Shown piece after piece: positions 34,323 to 34,569 of a DNA stretch of 34,569 nucleotides. Position 1 is the stretch's first letter; every line of letters begins with the position of its first letter. A model generated the notes under the pieces. The model was given only the letters and a program-made list of their open reading frames with translations, did not search any database and was not told the DNA's origin. The stretch comes from JBCBEX01 sp038528235 (GTDB taxonomy: Bacteria; Bacteroidota; Rhodothermia; Rhodothermales; Rubricoccaceae), in the NCBI GenBank assembly GCA_038528235.1, contig JBCBEX010000044.1:1-34569 (forward strand). The letters are read 5' to 3'. The position numbers and the translations under genes were made by a program.

Positions 34323-34547
34323 TTAAGCTACCTCAATATTCTTGATATATGCGACTACTCTATGGACACAATATACAATCATAAAAACCCCAAGTATCAA
34401 TGAACACCAAAACGGTCCATAAAAACTTATATCAATCATAGATCTATCGACAGGAAACGTATAAATAGACATCTCTGCACGTATTAGTATGTATATCATT
34501 CCTACTAACAGAAGTACCAACACATTAGTAAGCAATTCATCCTGCAT
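34323..34547 (-). CDS. Small two-TM membrane protein in AT-rich segment (74 aa)
   Basis: Starts ATG 34547. Hydrophobic helices at about 7-23 (N-V-L-V-L-L-L-V-G-M-I-Y-I-L-I) and 45-68 (P-F-W-C-S-L-I-L-G-V-F-M-I-V-Y-C-V), joined by a short loop with Y-T-F-P-V-D-R-S. Its stop lies one base from the start of the 347-aa gene, so they form an operon and probably a two-component membrane unit. Low GC, as for its partner. No family recognised. Further genes of the same cluster may continue upstream beyond the window edge at 34569. Confidence 0.65.
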   Translation of the reverse strand: MQDELLTNVLVLLLVGMIYILIRAEMSIYTFPVDRSMIDISFYGPFWCSLILGVFMIVYCVHRVVAYIKNIEVA

Positions 34548-34569
34548 AGTAAAGTTATTATGGACCGTT

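Overview
The window is about 33.1 kb of high-GC chromosome followed by about 1.4 kb of strikingly AT-rich DNA. It looks like a free-living, aerobic, heterotrophic bacterium of the Rhodothermota/Bacteroidota side of the tree (Rhodothermales-like). This is an inference from several traits: many short lipoproteins ending their signal in A-F-A-C or similar, a stand-alone FtsE, DUF3179, DUF937 and DUF6090-like proteins, almost no Shine-Dalgarno sites (ssb is the clear exception), and acidic, Ala/Arg/Asp-rich proteins. No rRNA, tRNA, CRISPR array or transposase gene was found.

Layout. 1-2654: 3' part of an RND efflux pump. 2.9-8 kb: a small membrane protein, then a minus-strand series of a type I nucleotide pyrophosphatase/phosphodiesterase lipoprotein, a DUF3179 protein, FtsE, a short-chain dehydrogenase and an NTF2-like protein. 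8.3-11.5 kb (plus): a patatin phospholipase and an MsbA/MdlB-type ABC exporter. 11.5-16.4 kb (minus): an FxLYD-like lipoprotein with a clear terminator, a NodU/CmcH carbamoyltransferase, a subtilase with a large insertion, and ssb. ssb is divergent from purF across a structured 322-bp region. 18.3-31.7 kb (minus): a CBS-linker-epimerase fusion, PPK2, a DUF937 protein, a PabB-PabC fusion, a conserved-looking orphan, an M28 peptidase, a class-V PLP enzyme, a macrodomain protein translationally coupled to a DUF6090-like membrane protein, dihydroorotase and a von Willebrand A protein. trpB (plus) follows. The last 1.4 kb holds two AT-rich, Lys/Asn/Ile/Tyr-rich genes for membrane-associated proteins of unknown function, which look horizontally acquired.

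How genes fit together. Most are single housekeeping genes scattered away from their usual partners: trpB without trpA, pyrC alone, purF alone, ftsE without ftsX. Metabolic themes are purine, pyrimidine, folate and tryptophan synthesis, envelope transport, secreted hydrolases, and polyphosphate and ADP-ribose metabolism. 

Beyond the genes, three signals recur. (1) Three copies of an intergenic inverted-repeat element with TGTCAT..CTGA-type ends (5854-5958, 8083-8228, 29618-29723). (2) 7-bp-periodic tandem repeats placed at or just before start codons of the dehydrogenase, patatin and ABC exporter genes, with a fourth weaker one near 13.97 kb. (3) Nested palindromes in the ssb-purF leader and at the boundary of the AT-rich segment. 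The candidates for something undescribed are the AT-rich two-gene membrane module, the CBS-epimerase fusion and the macrodomain/membrane-protein pair.
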